64,000 nucleotides of DNA from contig NZ_CP086063.1 in assembly GCF_020783315.1 (NCBI RefSeq), forward strand, positions 2,530,501 through 2,594,500, in the 5' to 3' direction. How positions within the stretch are numbered: position 1 is the stretch's first letter; each line of letters starts with the position of its first letter. The notes beneath the pieces were generated by a model that did not search any database, was not told where the DNA came from, and was given only the letters and a program-made list of their open reading frames with translations. Positions 53,799 to 62,296 of the stretch are shown here, piece after piece. A program made the position numbers and the translations under genes. The DNA comes from Ferruginibacter lapsinanis (GTDB lineage Bacteria > Bacteroidota > Bacteroidia > Chitinophagales > Chitinophagaceae).

Positions 53799-53806
53799 TA
53801 AATTTG
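53799..53806 (+). promoter_or_regulatory. internal Bacteroidota -7 box before the DAHP synthase gene
   Basis: TAAATTTG matches TAnnTTTG only 6 bases before the first ATG (53812). An internal promoter here would give a nearly leaderless mRNA or favour the second ATG at 53833. Confidence 0.45.
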
Positions 53807-53811
53807 CGCAA

Positions 53812-54900
53812 ATGGAAACACAAACTAACACAATGAAAGAAGTAATGCAGGCGAAATGGAATAAACGCCCTTTAATTATCAGCGGACCTTGTAGCGCCGA
53901 AACTGAAGAACAAGTGATTGAAACAGCTACAAGATTAGCTAAAACAGGTAAAGTAGATGTGCTTCGTGCAGGTATCTGGAAACCACGTACCAAACCAGGG
54001 TTATTTGAAGGTATTGGAGCAAAAGGTTTGCCATGGTTAGCACAAGCAAAAAAAATAACAGGGCTACCTACAACTGTAGAAGTAGCTACAGCTAAACACG
54101 TTGAAGATGCGTTGGCGTTTGATGTGGATATGCTTTGGATTGGTGCCCGTACAACAGTAAATCCGTTCAGCGTACAGGAAGTTGCTGATGCACTTCGTGG
54201 TGTTGATATTCCTGTATTGATCAAAAATCCTATCAATCCAGATCTTGAATTGTGGAGTGGTGGTATTGAACGTGTACAAAAAGCTGGCGTTAAACAAATT
54301 GGTATGATCCATCGTGGTTTCAGTAACTACGGAAATACAGAATACCGTAACGCACCAATGTGGCATTTGCCAATTGAAATGAAACGTCGTTTCCCGGATA
54401 TGCCTATCATTTGCGATCCTTCACATATTTGCGGTAATCGCACTATGTTGCAGGAAACTGCACAAAAAAGTATCGATCTTGATTTTGACGGATTTATGAT
54501 CGAAAGTCATATCGATCCCGATAATGCATGGAGCGATGCTAAACAACAAATTACTCCTGAACGTTTAGGAGAGATCATTGATGCATTGGTATGGCGTAAC
54601 GAAACTTCTGATAAAGCAGAATTCTTAAATGCCTTGGCTACATTAAGAGAGCAGATCAATCACTTAGATGATGAATTGATCACCATCTTAGGTCAACGTA
54701 TGAAAATTTCTGATAAGATCGGTGAATATAAAAGAGCAAATAACATTACGATCTTACAAACCAATCGTTGGAATGAAATTTTACAAAAAGGAATCCAACG
54801 TGGTGCTAAAGCTGGTTTGAGCGAAGATTTTATCACTAAATATTTTGATGCGGTGCATTTAGAAAGTATCAATCATCAGAATAAAATAATGAACTCGTAA
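53812..54900 (+). CDS. DAHP synthase fused to chorismate mutase
   Basis: A bifunctional enzyme of 362 residues. Residues ~8-260 are a type I-beta (KDOPS-like) 3-deoxy-7-phosphoheptulonate synthase: LIISGPCSAETEEQV, VLRAGIWKPRTKPGLFEGIG, KNPINPDLELW, GMIHRGFSNYG, ICDPSHICGNR (metal and phosphate sites) and FDGFMIESHIDPDNAWSDA. Residues ~270-362 are an AroQ-type chorismate mutase (LREQINHLDDELITILGQRMK, YKRANNITI). It therefore catalyses the first shikimate step and the chorismate-to-prephenate branch step. The start could be 53812 or 53833 (MKEVMQAKW); the latter fits the internal promoter box better. It lies in the middle of the aromatic operon. Confidence 0.93.
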   Translation: METQTNTMKEVMQAKWNKRPLIISGPCSAETEEQVIETATRLAKTGKVDVLRAGIWKPRTKPGLFEGIGAKGLPWLAQAKKITGLPTTVEVATAKHVEDALAFDVDMLWIGARTTVNPFSVQEVADALRGVDIPVLIKNPINPDLELWSGGIERVQKAGVKQIGMIHRGFSNYGNTEYRNAPMWHLPIEMKRRFPDMPIICDPSHICGNRTMLQETAQKSIDLDFDGFMIESHIDPDNAWSDAKQQITPERLGEIIDALVWRNETSDKAEFLNALATLREQINHLDDELITILGQRMKISDKIGEYKRANNITILQTNRWNEILQKGIQRGAKAGLSEDFITKYFDAVHLESINHQNKIMNS

Positions 54901-54916
54901 GATTTTCTTTTTTTTT

Positions 54917-54990
54917 GTTACCGGCATTTGTTTTTCATGGCATCATCGTTGTGTCACTCACTTGTACGGTATACCATTATTGAACTTTTT
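54917..54990. repeat. dispersed repeat copy A
   Basis: Shares GTTAC[C/G]GGCATTTGTT, GTCA..CACTTG, ACTTGTAC and TTATTGAACTTT, in the same order, with the sequence at 58561-58672. Probably two diverged copies of one intergenic element. Confidence 0.55.
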
Positions 54991-54991
54991 T

Positions 54992-55132
54992 TGTCTGAAT
55001 CTGGATTGTGAAGGTTAATAGATTTTCAGGATTTGAGCTAGCAAACATGTAGCTCTGCTTAATTGAAAATCATTTCAACTTTAATACTGTAATCCTATTC
55101 ATCGTCGAATCTTCAAAATCCTGATTCAGACA
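54992..55132. repeat. long imperfect inverted repeat between DAHP synthase and aroB
   Basis: Arms of ~42 bases (54992-55033 and 55091-55132). The outer 23 positions, from TGTCTGAATC on, match at 20. TCAGGATT-type motifs recur within. It resembles a palindromic intergenic element that could form a large RNA hairpin. Confidence 0.7.
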
Positions 55133-55142
55133 TTTACTCCAT

Positions 55143-56162
55143 ATGCAAACAACCAACGTTACCATCGGCAATAAACAGGTCAATTATTATTTTGATGCCA
55201 ATTTTTCTTTTTTAGAAAACATCACATCAAAAAATAATACTATTATCATCACCGATGACAATGTTTTCAAATCTCACAGTGTAAAATTTGATGGTTGGAA
55301 AACCGTTGTGATCAAGGCAGGAGAAGAGCATAAACAACAATCTACAGTAGATTTTATCATCAGCGAATTAATTCGCCTGGGGGCAGACAGAAAAACTTTT
55401 ATCGTAGGGGTAGGCGGTGGCGTAGTAACTGATATTACAGGCTATGCAGCGTCAGTATACATGAGAGGATTGAAGTTCGGTTTTGTACCAACAACGATCC
55501 TTGCAATGGTAGATGCTTCTATTGGTGGTAAGAATGGGGTAGATGTTGGTGTGTATAAAAACCTGGTAGGATTGATCAAACAACCTGATTTTTTATTATT
55601 CGATTATTCTTTATTGCAAACATTGCCACAAACACAGTGGGTAAATGGTTTTGCTGAAGTTATAAAACATGCTTGCATTAAAGATGCTGCAATGTTTGAC
55701 CTCTTGGAAAATACAACGTTAGAAAATTTACAAAAAGATAAAGCTGCATTGGCTGCGTTGATAGAAAGAAACGTAAATATCAAAACCAATGTAGTGATAC
55801 ATGATGAATTTGAGCAAGGGGATAGAAAATTGTTGAACTACGGGCATACGCTCGGTCATGCGATAGAAAATATTTACGAATTATTACACGGCCATGCAAT
55901 CAGCATTGGTATGATTGCAGCCGGAGCTATATCAGAAGAAATAAATAATTTTTATTCTGAAGATCTCGAAAGAGTAAAAAAATTGTTGGCACAATATCAT
56001 CTGCCCACACAAATGGAATATGATAAAGCAAAGATCTGGGAAGTATTAAAACTAGATAAAAAGAAAGTAAGCAATGAGATGAATTTTGTGTTGCTGAATA
56101 AAATTGGGGATGCCACTGTACGTGCCATCCCGATGACCCAATTAGAACAATTAATTAAATAA
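55143..56162 (+). CDS. aroB: 3-dehydroquinate synthase
   Basis: Cyclises DAHP to 3-dehydroquinate, 339 residues, NAD- and zinc-dependent. The nucleotide loop is FIVGVGGGVVTDITGYAASVYMRG; catalytic and metal motifs are PTTILAMVDASIGGKNGVDVG, FAEVIKHACIKD and LNYGHTLGHAIE with GHAISIGM (zinc histidines). Length and order are normal. It is separated by 242 bases of repeat-rich sequence from the DAHP synthase gene and is 17 bases from aroA. Confidence 0.96.
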   Translation: MQTTNVTIGNKQVNYYFDANFSFLENITSKNNTIIITDDNVFKSHSVKFDGWKTVVIKAGEEHKQQSTVDFIISELIRLGADRKTFIVGVGGGVVTDITGYAASVYMRGLKFGFVPTTILAMVDASIGGKNGVDVGVYKNLVGLIKQPDFLLFDYSLLQTLPQTQWVNGFAEVIKHACIKDAAMFDLLENTTLENLQKDKAALAALIERNVNIKTNVVIHDEFEQGDRKLLNYGHTLGHAIENIYELLHGHAISIGMIAAGAISEEINNFYSEDLERVKKLLAQYHLPTQMEYDKAKIWEVLKLDKKKVSNEMNFVLLNKIGDATVRAIPMTQLEQLIK

Positions 56163-56179
56163 AGTTTAGTTAGAATAAA

Positions 56180-57463
56180 ATGATTGTAACAGTACACCCA
56201 TCAGTAATAAAAGGCAATATACTGGCACCTACATCTAAAAGTAGTATGCAAAGAGCATGTGCTGCGGCTTTGTTGCATGATGGAGAAACAACGATTGCCA
56301 ATCCGGGAAAAAGTAATGATGATGTAGCAGCAATTGATGTTATTCAAAAATTAGGAGCCGTCGTTGAAATTCAAAACGAAAAAGTAAAAATTAAAAATAC
56401 CGGAACAGGTGCGGTAAGTGGAGAGATGAACTGTGGCGAAAGTGGTCTCGGAATAAGAATGTTTACTCCGTTGGCTGCGTTAAGCGCTCAGCCCATCACC
56501 ATCAACGGCACAGGAAGTTTATTAACCCGTCCGATGGATTTCTTCGATGAAATATTTCCCCAGCTGGGTATTGCAATAACCTCTAATGGCGGTAAACTGC
56601 CCTTGCAAATTCAAGGGCCACTACAACCTAATGATATTACTATAGATGGTTCACTAAGCTCACAGTTTTTAACCGGCTTATTAATGGCCTATGGCAAAGC
56701 AGCAACTAAGCCTTCAACCATCACCGTTCGGAATTTAAAAAGCAAGCCATATATAGATCTTACCTTACAGGTAATGAAACATTTTGGATATGATGTGGTC
56801 AACAATAATTACGAATCGTTCACTATAAACCCTAAACCCCTAAATGCTACCCCTATAAGCTACACAGTAGAAGGTGATTGGAGTGGAGGGGCTTTCTTAG
56901 TTGTAGCAGGTGCTATTGCCGGTGGTATTATCATTAAGGGGTTAGATGTTCAATCAACGCAGGCAGATAAAAAAATATTGGAAGCAGTAAGAGATAGCGG
57001 AGCATTGTTATCAATTACCGATACACAAATAGAAGTGGCGCCGCCATTAAGTTTGAAACCATTTCAGTTTGATGCAACCGATTGCCCGGATCTTTTTCCT
57101 CCATTAGTGGCATTGGCAGCATATTGCAATGGTACAACGGTAATACAAGGCGTAAGCAGATTGGCGCATAAAGAAAGCAACAGAGGACTTACCTTGCAAG
57201 ATGAGTTTGGCAAGATGGGTATCAAAATAGATCTGCAGGATGATCTGATGCTTGTATATGGCGGTACTGGTGTAAAAGGCGCTACCGTTCATTCCCGTCA
57301 CGATCATCGTATTGCAATGGCATGTGCAGTAGCAGCGTTAAAAGCAGATGGTGATACAACCATAGAAGAAGCAGAAGCCATCAATAAATCGTATCCTGAT
57401 TTTTATGAACACATAAAACAATTGGGAGCAAGTGTTGAAGAAATAAAGAACGTTAAATTATAA
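56180..57463 (+). CDS. aroA: 3-phosphoshikimate 1-carboxyvinyltransferase (EPSP synthase)
   Basis: Condenses shikimate-3-phosphate with PEP to EPSP, 427 residues. Substrate-binding motifs: APTSKSSMQRACAAA (K20), GESGLGIRMFTPLAALS (residues 86-102), GSLSSQFLTGLLMA, VEGDWSGGAFL, DCPDLFPPLVALAA, RHDHRIAMA. Relative to the E. coli GNAGTAMRP loop, the Thr and Pro that contact glyphosate are Leu (L90) and Met (M94), as in a divergent class of bacterial EPSP synthases; reduced glyphosate sensitivity is possible but is inference. It lies between aroB and aroC. Confidence 0.95.
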   Translation: MIVTVHPSVIKGNILAPTSKSSMQRACAAALLHDGETTIANPGKSNDDVAAIDVIQKLGAVVEIQNEKVKIKNTGTGAVSGEMNCGESGLGIRMFTPLAALSAQPITINGTGSLLTRPMDFFDEIFPQLGIAITSNGGKLPLQIQGPLQPNDITIDGSLSSQFLTGLLMAYGKAATKPSTITVRNLKSKPYIDLTLQVMKHFGYDVVNNNYESFTINPKPLNATPISYTVEGDWSGGAFLVVAGAIAGGIIIKGLDVQSTQADKKILEAVRDSGALLSITDTQIEVAPPLSLKPFQFDATDCPDLFPPLVALAAYCNGTTVIQGVSRLAHKESNRGLTLQDEFGKMGIKIDLQDDLMLVYGGTGVKGATVHSRHDHRIAMACAVAALKADGDTTIEEAEAINKSYPDFYEHIKQLGASVEEIKNVKL

Positions 57464-57502
57464 TAATCTAAAAGCCCCTTTAGGGGTTGGGGGTAAAATT
57501 TT

Positions 57503-58504
57503 ATGAATTCATTCGGACGTCTTTTCAAATTAACCATCTTCGGCGAATCGCATGGCGAAAGCGTTGGTATCAATATCGACGGATGCCCTGCAGGCCTACC
57601 GTTAACAGTAAACGATTTCTTACCCGATATTGAACGCAGAAAAGGAGGCACACAAAAAGGAGCTACACCTCGTCAGGAAACAGATCTGCCAATTTTTAAA
57701 AGCGGCATCTTCAACGATATAACAACTGGTGCGCCTATCACGATCTTATTTGAAAACAACAATACCCGTAGCGGCGATTATGCAAAACAACGCAGTCACC
57801 CACGTCCGGGGCATGCAGATTTTGTAGCCAGCAAAAAATTTGGAGGCAACGAAGATTACAGAGGTGGCGGACATTTCAGTGGCAGATTAACGGTAGCCAT
57901 GGTTGCAGCAGGTGTTATCGCAAAAAAATTATTGCAGAATATAGAAGTTAAAGCAACCATCACAGAAATTGGTGGTGATACTGATACTGAAAGAGGTTTA
58001 CAAAGAGCCATCGATGCAAAAGATTCTGTTGGCGGTATTGTAGAATGTCGTGTTACAGGTTTGCCGATCGGTTTAGGCGAACATTTTTTCGATTCGGTAG
58101 AATCATTGTTAGCACACGCCGTATTCGCCATTCCTGCCGTACGTGGCGTAGAATTCGGAACCGGTTTTGCCGCAGCAAAAATGCTGGGTAAAGAACATAA
58201 TGATCCCATCGAAAACATGGAAGGCAAAACAACTACCAACCATGCAGGTGGAGTAGTAGGTGGGTATACTAATGGTAACGAACTGGTGTATCGCATTGCC
58301 ATCAAACCAACATCAAGCACACCACAAGATCAGTTTACGCTGAATTGGGAAACACAACAAATGGAGACCTTTGCCGTACGTGGCCGTCACGATCTTTGTA
58401 TTGCTCTTCGTGTACCTGTAGTGCTAGAAGCCGTTACAGCCTTCGTTTTGGCCGATCTTATGTTATTGGAACAAAGAATACCAAGAGTACTCAACACTAA
58501 ATAA
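57503..58504 (+). CDS. aroC: chorismate synthase
   Basis: Forms chorismate from EPSP using reduced FMN, 333 residues. Signature motifs: FGESHGESVGINIDGCPAG, RRKGGTQKGATPRQE, RSHPRPGHADFVASKK, GGGHFSGRLTVAMVAAG and the C-terminal RGRHDLCIALRVPVVLEA. The length is slightly short for the family (usual ~350-365) but all motifs are present. It is the last gene of the operon, followed by a strong terminator. Confidence 0.96.
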   Translation: MNSFGRLFKLTIFGESHGESVGINIDGCPAGLPLTVNDFLPDIERRKGGTQKGATPRQETDLPIFKSGIFNDITTGAPITILFENNNTRSGDYAKQRSHPRPGHADFVASKKFGGNEDYRGGGHFSGRLTVAMVAAGVIAKKLLQNIEVKATITEIGGDTDTERGLQRAIDAKDSVGGIVECRVTGLPIGLGEHFFDSVESLLAHAVFAIPAVRGVEFGTGFAAAKMLGKEHNDPIENMEGKTTTNHAGGVVGGYTNGNELVYRIAIKPTSSTPQDQFTLNWETQQMETFAVRGRHDLCIALRVPVVLEAVTAFVLADLMLLEQRIPRVLNTK

Positions 58505-58525
58505 TATCATCTCTTAAAAAATAGT

Positions 58526-58560
58526 ATCCCTGCTATGCAAAGCATAGCAGGGATTTTTAT
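58526..58560 (+). terminator. terminator of the aromatic operon
   Basis: A perfect 12-base-pair hairpin (ATCCCTGCTATG with CATAGCAGGGAT), extendable by one pair, followed by TTTT. It is 21 bases after the aroC stop. Confidence 0.9.
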
Positions 58561-58672
58561 GTTACGGGCATTTGTTCTTTGTTGAACTTAGGTGGCGTCA
58601 TGCACTTGCCGATGTTAAATCGGCATTCCGAATTTACTTCGGGACTTGTACTTTATATCTTTATTGAACTTT
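58561..58672. repeat. dispersed repeat copy B
   Basis: The longer counterpart of the element at 54917-54990, with an extra internal segment (CGGCATTCCGAATTTACTTCGG region). It sits just after the operon terminator. Confidence 0.5.
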
Positions 58673-58720
58673 AATTGAAGCGTATGTTGTTGGTCAGGCG
58701 ACCAACAACGGGGAAAATAC

Positions 58721-59698
58721 CTAACCTCTTCCAAAATAATCATAATACTCTTTAGCTATTTTTTCATATTTTAACAGGAGCGTAATATTCTTTTTTTCAG
58801 TATCTGTAAAAGTTGCTTTAATGTCTGTGCTTACAGGTATATACCAAGATTGTCTATCGAAAAAGACACGTAAGGGCCTGCTTTTAAAAGAATAACCATG
58901 CCTTGCATAAATGGTGTTTCTTATGATAAATAGATCTCCTCTATTAAGGTTAGTAAGATCATTTTCAGTTAGTAGGGTACTACTTGCATTAATCAAATAT
59001 ATTTTTTTTGTTGCAGAAGCGAAGTGAGTGTCTTCCTCAAACTCATAAAATTCTTCTCTCTCTTCTTTACTCATTTTTGATAATATTCGCTTCTTTTCTG
59101 CTTCACTCATTTCAGGTTTGTTCCAATCTATGTATCTTGAGTCTGCTATTAATGCCTGATTTGGATCATATTTAAATTGTTTTTTTACTAAGGAATATTT
59201 TCTCTTTTCTATTTCGATTTTTGCAAAAGCTTTCCATATGCCATTTATGATTGTGTCTTTTAAAATAAAAGAAAAAGTACCATCGTTTTTATTGTTGCCA
59301 GGTTCTTTAGCTTCTACAAAAGAGGCTGTATCATTTTTGGAAATTGTTCCCTCAAACGGTCTGTTGTTTCCTGCCACTACAGTATGTCCTTTGATATTAT
59401 TTTGATCAATACTGTCAATAAATAAGGTGATTTTATTTTCTCTTGTCCAATGAAAAGCCTCACCAGCGGTTACAGATTTAGCCCATTTCGTTGAATCATC
59501 AAGATCAACTTCAAATATGCCAACATAAGTACCTGTAATATCAATTTCCTTTTTTATTTTTTTACTTTGTATGCTGTCTATTTGCGTGCCTTCTTCCACA
59601 ATAATTTTTACGTTGTCATTCTTTACCAAATTATTACAGGAAGAAAGAGATATTACGATTAGGGAGAATCCTATGATGAGAATTTTTGCTTTAGACAT
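58721..59698 (-). CDS. lipoprotein with C-terminal YARHG domain
   Basis: A 325-residue lipoprotein. The signal (MSKAKILIIGFSLIVISLSSC) gives a lipidated cysteine near residue 21. The middle region (about 40-180) holds beta strands (ITGTYVGIFEVDLDD, HTVVAGNNRPFEGTISK), perhaps a small barrel or lipocalin-like domain. A charged helix (MSEAEKKRILSKMSKEEREEFYEFEEDTH-type) is followed by a YARHG domain: LNRGDLFIIRNTIYARHGYSF then QSWYIPVSTD. YARHG domains are extracellular and of unknown function. The start is taken at 59698, where the signal peptide begins. Confidence 0.8.
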   Translation of the reverse strand: MSKAKILIIGFSLIVISLSSCNNLVKNDNVKIIVEEGTQIDSIQSKKIKKEIDITGTYVGIFEVDLDDSTKWAKSVTAGEAFHWTRENKITLFIDSIDQNNIKGHTVVAGNNRPFEGTISKNDTASFVEAKEPGNNKNDGTFSFILKDTIINGIWKAFAKIEIEKRKYSLVKKQFKYDPNQALIADSRYIDWNKPEMSEAEKKRILSKMSKEEREEFYEFEEDTHFASATKKIYLINASSTLLTENDLTNLNRGDLFIIRNTIYARHGYSFKSRPLRVFFDRQSWYIPVSTDIKATFTDTEKKNITLLLKYEKIAKEYYDYFGRG

Positions 59699-59914
59699 GT
59701 GTGTATTGTTTATGTTCAAATATAAATTATTCAGATAATATTTTTGTTGACATCTTGTATCATTTTCGATTGGGATTCTGTCTCACGAGTCTTCCTTCAT
59801 AATCTACACTTCACGAAAACCTGCATACTAAAAATGTAAAGCATAAATAAATATCGTTGTAATGAAAAACTAATCATATATTACTCTTATAACCTTCATT
59901 CCCAAACCAACAGT

Positions 59915-60421
59915 ATGAGAACGATCTATAGTATTTTCTGCCTTGCAATTCTATCCATCATACTTCCCGGTTGCCCATCAATGTATTATCTGGCGTTGGA
60001 AGAACCTGCTGAAAGAACCGTCACAATTGATACCGAATTACTGGGAACATGGCGTTCACAGCATTACTCTGAAGATTCTACTGAAATAGTTATTGAAAAA
60101 TTAAACAAGAAACAATATCGTATTCTAAGTAAAGTAAACACTGAAGGGTATGGATATACATCTTCAGATTTTGTAGGCTGGATATCTAAAGTGGGTAACA
60201 GAAGTCTCATGTCACTTAATGAAAGTTCTTCACTGATTTATTATTTCGCCGAATGGGAAATTAAGCATGGCGCACTTACGGTAAAGTTACTGTCACTTCC
60301 ACCTGCTGATAAATATGATCATTCAGCGCAGCTAAATGAGTTTATCAGTTCCAGCTATTCAAATAAAACTATGTATTATGATGAGGATACAAAGATGATC
60401 GATCTGAAAAAAATACGATAG
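59915..60421 (+). CDS. small lipoprotein of unknown function
   Basis: A 168-residue protein with a lipoprotein signal (SIILPGC, cysteine near residue 20) and a compact beta-rich body (ELLGTWRSQHYSEDSTEIVIE, SDFVGWISKVGNRSLMSL, YYFAEWEIKHGALTVKLL). The LLGTWR start of the body resembles lipocalin-like cell-envelope lipoproteins, but I do not recognise the family. Confidence 0.65.
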   Translation: MRTIYSIFCLAILSIILPGCPSMYYLALEEPAERTVTIDTELLGTWRSQHYSEDSTEIVIEKLNKKQYRILSKVNTEGYGYTSSDFVGWISKVGNRSLMSLNESSSLIYYFAEWEIKHGALTVKLLSLPPADKYDHSAQLNEFISSSYSNKTMYYDEDTKMIDLKKIR

Positions 60422-60501
60422 TGAGACAAAATAGTTATATTCAATAAATTGTGTCAATATCACATTTTAAATGGTCAAAAAAATAAAACGTAGCTTGTAA
60501 T

Positions 60502-60774
60502 ATGAAAGTATTACTCTTTGTTCCACTGTTTATCGCAATAGTTTTTTTTGTAGGCGTATTATTGTTCAAAAAGAAGCCGTTCACAGAAAAACTAAAACAA
60601 AAACTATTACTAGTAGGAGTTGGTTGTTGTGTGATATCAATTATTGCCGTTTTGATCTCCGTATATCTTTCAGGAAATAAAATTCAATTACTAATATTGT
60701 CTTGTCCTGGCATAATTCTTATAATTGCCCTCGAGCAGCTTAGACAAAGTAAGAAGATAGAAAATAATTCATAG
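60502..60774 (+). CDS. small membrane protein, unknown
   Basis: A 90-residue protein with three hydrophobic segments (VLLFVPLFIAIVFFVGVLLF, LLLVGVGCCVISIIAVLISVYLS, LLILSCPGIILIIAL) separated by short basic loops. No known motif. It starts 80 bases after the upstream lipoprotein gene and converges with a 44-codon gene; the annotation rests on ORF length and hydrophobicity. Confidence 0.5.
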   Translation: MKVLLFVPLFIAIVFFVGVLLFKKKPFTEKLKQKLLLVGVGCCVISIIAVLISVYLSGNKIQLLILSCPGIILIIALEQLRQSKKIENNS

Positions 60775-60778
60775 TGGA

Positions 60779-60913
60779 TTAGGCTTTATGACCAGCAACA
60801 GCATTAGCTACAACAGGTGTCTTAGCCGATTTACAGGTATTGCATTTGCTTAGCATGAACACTACCAGTAAAATTAAAATTACTCCTATACCACCTGTCA
60901 GATATTTTCTCAT
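60779..60913 (-). CDS. 44-residue single-pass membrane peptide
   Basis: A short ORF (MRKYLTGGIGVILILLVVFM followed by LSKCNTCKSAKT and PVVANAVAGHKA). It has one hydrophobic helix after a short basic N-terminus and a CxxC pair (CNTC) just past it. An ATG start, a plausible signal-anchor or lipobox-less signal, and a gap otherwise empty argue that it is real, but it is too short to be sure. Confidence 0.5.
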   Translation of the reverse strand: MRKYLTGGIGVILILLVVFMLSKCNTCKSAKTPVVANAVAGHKA

Positions 60914-61023
60914 ATAAATATTTATAGAAAGTTAGTTATTAAAATTGAATGATGCAATAGTAGGGGCTATCTCACTTTGATGCACAACTTCAGGTAACTA
61001 TAGTAGAATTCATAAATAACTCT

Positions 61024-62103
61024 CTATATTATTTTATCCTGGTAAAGCATTTGCTGCACTCTTGTTCCCATTGATTGATCGTCTTCATATTTGGTTAGAT
61101 AAAATACTTCAAAGTATGCTTTGACAATGGCAGTTAAAGGAGTGGCCAATAAGATGCCTATGAAGCCGAAGGCTGCACCCATTGCCATTACAACAAACAG
61201 TATAGAGACCGGATGTATTTTCATAGTACTTGACCGTACTCTCGGCATAATAAAATCAGCCATTATTTCATCAGTTGCAAAATAGAAAACGATCACCCAG
61301 GTAGCTACGTATCCGTTGATGGATAATGCGACTAATATTGGCGGTATTGCTTTTATGAAAAAGCCTATCCTTGGTATAAATTCTGTGAAGAATGCAAGTG
61401 CACCCCATACAAATGCTCCGGGGATGCCCAATAAATTCAAGAAAATAGTTACCATAACTGCGTTGGAGAAACCTCCGATCAAATTAGATTTCATCCATCC
61501 TTTTATCATTACAGATATTTGTGTAAATGCAATGGTGGCCTTGTTCCTTTGTGTTGGGGGAAATACCTGCAGATACAATTCTAATAACGGTTGTGGGGTT
61601 GCTACCATGAATACAATCAGGCTTATGAATACAATAATAACTATAATAGATGATAACACTGAAAGAGAAAAATTTCCTGCCTGCATTAAGGTACTGGGCA
61701 TAGAGGGAAACCATGATGAAACGCTTGCAGGGGTGATCCTGATTTTTTCCTGAAGCTCAGGATATGCAGCAAACCATGAACTTACATTGTTTGAAGCCTG
61801 TATGGAATAGGCCGGAAGATTTTTTGCCACAGAAGAGATCTGGTCAGTAATCTTTGGGCCTACAAGTATTGCTATGCCGGCAAATGCAATAAATATTATA
61901 GTAAACACAATAGCTGTAGACCAGATTCTTTTTATCTTTCTCTTCTCCAATCGTACAACAGGATCGTTTATGGCAATTGATAAAACAATGGCAAAAAGGA
62001 ATAGTAAGATCACACTTATGATCGTATAAAAGAACCACATCAGTATTATTACAGCAGCCGCTAAAAAAATAGCCTTGGCAAGTTGTTTATATAAATTATT
62101 CAT
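61024..62103 (-). CDS. AI-2E family (PerM-like) membrane transporter
   Basis: A 359-residue inner-membrane protein with about seven to eight helices in the AI-2E/PerM layout: an N-terminal pair (IFLAAAVIILMWFFYTIISV, ILLFLFAIVLSIAIND), a soluble amphipathic stretch (VAKNLPAYSIQASNNV), and C-terminal helices with LGIPGAFVWGALAFFTEFIPRIG, FYFATDEIMADFIMPRVRS and FVVMAMGAAFGFIGILLATPL. Substrates vary (autoinducer-2, Na+/H+, unknown), so none is assigned. Confidence 0.88.
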   Translation of the reverse strand: MNNLYKQLAKAIFLAAAVIILMWFFYTIISVILLFLFAIVLSIAINDPVVRLEKRKIKRIWSTAIVFTIIFIAFAGIAILVGPKITDQISSVAKNLPAYSIQASNNVSSWFAAYPELQEKIRITPASVSSWFPSMPSTLMQAGNFSLSVLSSIIVIIVFISLIVFMVATPQPLLELYLQVFPPTQRNKATIAFTQISVMIKGWMKSNLIGGFSNAVMVTIFLNLLGIPGAFVWGALAFFTEFIPRIGFFIKAIPPILVALSINGYVATWVIVFYFATDEIMADFIMPRVRSSTMKIHPVSILFVVMAMGAAFGFIGILLATPLTAIVKAYFEVFYLTKYEDDQSMGTRVQQMLYQDKII

Positions 62104-62296
62104 TTGTGGTTTGCATAACAGGTAAAAGAGCGGAAGGGTAAAAATTTATCACGTCCTTACCATTAAACACTTACAAATGTAGAATAGAGCTTTATGGGAA
62201 CTGTTACAATATTTATTCGGAGAATTACATAATTCACAGTTTTATATTCTCTTCAGATTGTTAGCCCTTCAATTTTACCAATAATGCTCCTCCGAT

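Noticed and set aside
53775..54236. 153-residue minus-strand ORF over the DAHP synthase gene
   Set aside because: A codon shadow of a highly conserved enzyme, with Ser/Thr/Ala-rich low-complexity sequence.
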